This document shows, piece after piece, positions 61,701 through 64,000 of a stretch of DNA of 64,000 bases (position 1 is its first letter; each line of letters begins with the position of its first letter). The notes beneath the pieces were generated by a model that saw nothing but the letters and a program-made list of their open reading frames with translations, made no database searches and was not told the DNA's origin. Both the position numbers and the translations under genes were made by a program. This stretch comes from Qipengyuania sp. JC766 (GTDB lineage: Bacteria > Pseudomonadota > Alphaproteobacteria > Sphingomonadales > Sphingomonadaceae): NCBI RefSeq assembly GCF_040717445.1, contig NZ_JBFEFL010000001.1:1684001-1748000 (forward strand), written 5' to 3'.

Positions 61701-64000
61701 GCGTCGTGTCGCTGCCCGAGGCGATTACCTGGATCCCGTTACGCACTTGGCCCGTGACGGTGGCGCTTGCGTCACCCGCGTCGGTCCTGAGCGAAAGGCT
61801 GGTCCCTCCCGCACTGGCCACATCGCCGTAAGCCTGCGGGCCGAGGTCGCCATTGCCGATTGTCCCGGCGACGGTCGCGGTCACGTCGCCACCCGAAGCC
61901 GTACGCGTTTCAGCGTAGTCGAGAGTGGAAGTCGTATCGGTCGCCGTCGAAACAGACGTCGTCGAGCGTGTATAGGCTTGGGCGCTGTACTGACTGTTCT
62001 GGAATACGCCGCCTCCGACGGTCCCCTCCTCGCCGAGCGAGAAATTATTGGCACCGCCAGCGCCATTCATGGAAGCCGAACCTTCTACGGCGCCATCGGC
62101 AATCGCGACGGTCACGTCGCCCTGATTGACGGATTGCTCGAGAGCGAATTCACGGTTCAGTTCGCTTCCGGTGAAGTTGCCGTCTTCATCAAAGGTCTGC
62201 GAAAGATCGTAGGTTTCCGAGTAGTCGTAGCTTCCGAAACCCTGAGCCGTGGCCGTGAGGGAACCGCCAATCGATCCGCCGTTACCGATCTGGACGGATG
62301 CCGATCCGGTCGCGAAGAGCGACGCATTGCCCTCGATCCGTCCGCCATCCACGGCAAGCAGACTGTCGCTCGCCGCCTGGTCGTTAGATTCCGCGTACGC
62401 ATATTCGCGATCGAAGCTGCGCTGGTCGCCGTCCGCATCGAAGGTCGACACCTGCGTATCGGCGAACGTGGAAGAGAACTCGGAGCCGGTCGCATCGCCG
62501 GTGAAATTGCCGAAAATGGTTCCGCTCACCAGTGCGCTGCTGTCGCCATTCGCGAACTGGGAAACCGATCCGTCGCTCGCCCCGCCGAACGGGCCGAACT
62601 GGACCGCGCCGTTGGTGCCCGCATAAACGCCGGTAACATCACCGCCACTCGACGCGTTCGAAGTGTCGCGCGTCAGGTCGCGGGTGTTTACCGTACCCCC
62701 GTCGGGGCCGGGCACGAACACGGACGTATTGACGATGGTTTCTGCAAACGTGTTGTCCGTCGCCTGGCTGGACGCGCTGGTCGTCCCGATTACGGCGCCT
62801 TCGTTCGTGACACTGGCGCTGCCGGTCCCCGAAACATTGATCGAACCTGTCACCAGTCCCCCCTCGGCATTGGCGAATGACGCATCGCCGCCCAGATTGG
62901 TGGAACTGTTCGCGGTCACATCTTCACTAACCGACGTGACGACACCGGTGACCGCGTCGGTCGAGGCCGCGAACGCGTTCGCGTTCTGGTTCTCCGAAGC
63001 GAACCCCGAGGACGAGGAATCGACGTTCCCGTTGATGCGTCCGGCATTGCTGACCGTTGCCGAGGCATTTCCGAAAGCGGAGACGAAAACTGGCGCCGTT
63101 GCGTCCAGGCCGATGAGCCCGCCGGCGGCATTTTCTATAATCGCGTCACCTCCGGACGCTACATCAGCGGACGAGTTGGACGAGTAGAAATTGCCCAGAG
63201 CGTCGAATTCGTTTTCGGAACTTCCGGAACTGTCGGTTCCGGAAGAGTTGGCGGAGACCGAACCGCTGATCTCGCCGGCATTGGTCACCGTGGCGGATGC
63301 ATTGCCGAAGGCGGAGACGGAAGCAGGCGCGGCTTCGCCGCCGATGACCCCGCTCTCGGCATTCTCGATCAAGGCATTCCCGCCAGTGACCGCGTTTTCG
63401 AAGAAGCTGGAAGAGGACCCGTTGCCCATGCCGTCCGACTGGTTTTCGAAACCGTCGGAACTCTCGCTGCCCGACGCAGTCGCCGACACCGCGCCACTGA
63501 CCTGACCGGCGTTGGAAACACTCGCATCGGAATTGGCGAAAGCGTCCACCAATGCATTGACCACGCCGGTTTCACCGATGGCGATGGATGCGTCACCGCC
63601 GGTCGAGGAATTGGAGGACAGCTGGCTGGACGAGCTGGCCCCCGTGGCACTGTCGAAGGTGCTCGCGTTCTCGAAGGATCCGTCCGATCCGCTGGAATTT
63701 GCACCCACCAAGCCCGAAATCGTAGGCTGACCTACGGCACCGTCGATCGATACCTGAGCGCCGGCAAAACCGTTTGCTGTTACGGATCCGGCGACAGACC
63801 CTGCTTCGCCGACCGAGACCGAGGCCTCTCCCCCGACCGTCTGGTTCGCACTTTGCGAGCTGGACGCCGAAACCGTGCCCGTGGTCGAGTTGGAGTTCGT
63901 GTTCTGGAAATCGGTGCCGGTGGAAACGGCGGACGCGCTGCCGAGGGAGTTCTCGGTGCCGACCGAACCGTCGATCGCGATATCGGCCCCTTCCAGACCG
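58741..64000 (-). CDS. Giant autotransporter adhesin, N-terminus outside the window
   Basis: 1752 residues are visible and the frame stays open to the right edge, so signal peptide and start are missing. The passenger is extremely rich in Ser, Gly, Ala, Thr, Asn and Asp. In the first 450 visible residues it shows imperfect tandem units of about 75-95 residues, each with a pattern like AFGNASATVTNAGEISGSVS followed by a Ser-rich linker and GGDALIENAESGVIGG. The rest keeps the short-strand style of a beta-helix. The last 270 residues are an autotransporter barrel ending in the sorting-type Phe (SISAGVTIGF), with YGRINAETDGALL and DTWMVGAYVRQGFGNFSVG. It is probably a surface adhesin or biofilm protein. 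A terminator follows the gene. Confidence 0.9.
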   Translation of the reverse strand, partial: GLEGADIAIDGSVGTENSLGSASAVSTGTDFQNTNSNSTTGTVSASSSQSANQTVGGEASVSVGEAGSVAGSVTANGFAGAQVSIDGAVGQPTISGLVGANSSGSDGSFENASTFDSATGASSSSQLSSNSSTGGDASIAIGETGVVNALVDAFANSDASVSNAGQVSGAVSATASGSESSDGFENQSDGMGNGSSSSFFENAVTGGNALIENAESGVIGGEAAPASVSAFGNASATVTNAGEISGSVSANSSGTDSSGSSENEFDALGNFYSSNSSADVASGGDAIIENAAGGLIGLDATAPVFVSAFGNASATVSNAGRINGNVDSSSSGFASENQNANAFAASTDAVTGVVTSVSEDVTANSSTNLGGDASFANAEGGLVTGSINVSGTGSASVTNEGAVIGTTSASSQATDNTFAETIVNTSVFVPGPDGGTVNTRDLTRDTSNASSGGDVTGVYAGTNGAVQFGPFGGASDGSVSQFANGDSSALVSGTIFGNFTGDATGSEFSSTFADTQVSTFDADGDQRSFDREYAYAESNDQAASDSLLAVDGGRIEGNASLFATGSASVQIGNGGSIGGSLTATAQGFGSYDYSETYDLSQTFDEDGNFTGSELNREFALEQSVNQGDVTVAIADGAVEGSASMNGAGGANNFSLGEEGTVGGGVFQNSQYSAQAYTRSTTSVSTATDTTSTLDYAETRTASGGDVTATVAGTIGNGDLGPQAYGDVASAGGTSLSLRTDAGDASATVTGQVRNGIQVIASGSDTTLAQQQERENGVLVADAEQRTSTATGGTASLIVDADDLDTPANFGGITVAGLNGSTVTIGADSSVLAATNGASMQVGGYFSDTAFTREGEYTGTDLTGQTTTSSSTVVGGAASLTNNGRIGYDGGAAFDGDNAFVNVVSPTSAEATNNGQIFGSIALSSLYADTSSTTTSTDLGDVTRVDTTTTVYEAGGGSATLTNDGLVTGDASMEAVDGTVVNNGVLRGDLSLGGSVDNYTTQSVDTLTQFGEEEVLDLFDAIEQGYAVEQNGLVGGTISLAGVFGNVDDEARTSTILGDISLNSGSVTGGGVVAEYDEETGERFTETNVTLDGSGYLGLGDDAIAALEDAFGDIDPGIAAAGDLSAYAGGARILGVDSLTKTGNGVFLITGADFAPTSNTNVLADYTFDLGTFAINGGEIQLATASEDGVFGVRGDIANAAGLVLGSRVELPAPLFGTNASVTAIDGVEVYQNGNFSQSATGTLSVGVTPTLVRVSDPAFGSVSTSTNPLAVQTIGLGSGLFTTPENAFGQAFAGLGTGFLTVDGDMNLSGTVALVSPTGGIFTNGQTVDIASVSGTLTQSATVDVNSASNFVSFDLATRTEGGRTILFATATRDGFETAGDTSNAVAAGAALSQAFPDVIATIQAGSGGGIGLGGDQFVLAQDFANLFVGMDTLLTMDGATTVLNELASGEFYGSLTNLETTAPFVDAISSRRVPADASGLNIWLAPSGDFVELEGDTAVGSRDIEVDNYGASGGFGIATGNGEIGVGFGYGRINAETDGALLNAQADTWMVGAYVRQGFGNFSVGADLIYGWSDWNATRSMPTLSRTALAEFDSSELRGDLRAEYMFDFGGGWAAPFGQVSFRKFEFDGFTEEEAGAVSLVVEDADDTVFTPTLGLRAGTRFEAGLATLRPEITLAYSFDDDNSSFRDVAYLGAPTNSFRLQGVDPEGYFTIGAGLFADIGANSGAFLRGSYATGDNVDAASISAGVTIGF

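Noticed and set aside
61480-62880. Open frame of 466 codons antisense to the autotransporter
   Set aside because: It mirrors the repetitive passenger on the other strand and has no protein-like pattern or start signal.

Overview
The window is high-GC DNA from an alphaproteobacterium, most likely of the order Sphingomonadales and close to the marine Erythrobacteraceae. This rests on gene content: a NodT-type outer-membrane factor, a microbial rhodopsin, a MopA-like animal-type heme peroxidase with calcium-binding repeats (a family known from Erythrobacter and Aurantimonas), metW/metX, and ftsE/ftsX followed by a DUF218 gene and an acyltransferase. No rRNA, IS element, integrase, CRISPR array or replication origin is visible. 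Two tRNA genes are present, tRNA-Lys(TTT) and tRNA-Leu(GAG).

Region 1 (1-20 kb) is an export and secretion block. After a 5'-truncated usher-like outer-membrane gene on the plus strand, the minus strand reads: LuxR/NarL-type regulator, 8.3-kb secreted peroxidase, type I secretion ATPase, its membrane-fusion partner, then an RND efflux operon (adaptor, permease, NodT outer-membrane factor). The peroxidase has two complete animal-heme-peroxidase modules and three groups of calcium-binding glycine-rich repeats. The simplest reading is a dedicated secretion locus for an extracellular metal- or halide-oxidising enzyme, with Mn(II) oxidation as the best-supported guess.

Region 2 (20-51.6 kb) is mostly core metabolism and envelope genes: tRNA-Lys, folK, a carbon-nitrogen hydrolase, two methyltransferases, msrA, a proton-pump-type rhodopsin with an unusual D-T-G motif, rsmB, a DUF1674 protein, and an mrp / Mo-oxidoreductase / hemH / P450 gene string. 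These are followed by hflK-hflC, a DegP protease, a class A penicillin-binding protein, msrB, a glutathione transferase, a semialdehyde dehydrogenase, a glutathione-dependent formaldehyde detoxification operon, metX-metW, hisC, ftsE-ftsX-DUF218-plsC and a zinc-ribbon membrane protein.

Region 3 (51.6-64 kb) begins at tRNA-Leu and is a surface-structure region. Its first part is visibly lower in GC than its surroundings and carries a small pilin-like gene whose ribosome-binding site lies in a perfect hairpin. It also holds a chaperone-usher pilus operon (pilin, strong UUCG hairpin, chaperone, usher, tip-like subunit), an 780-base leader region with a 12-base C tract, a LuxR-type regulator, and the 3' part of a giant serine/glycine-rich autotransporter that runs off the right edge.

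The most interesting points are the two-module peroxidase with its own secretion machinery and a degenerate-receiver regulator, the DTG rhodopsin flanked by palindromes, and possible post-transcriptional and phase-variable control in the fimbrial region. All assignments come from reading the sequence; no database search was run.
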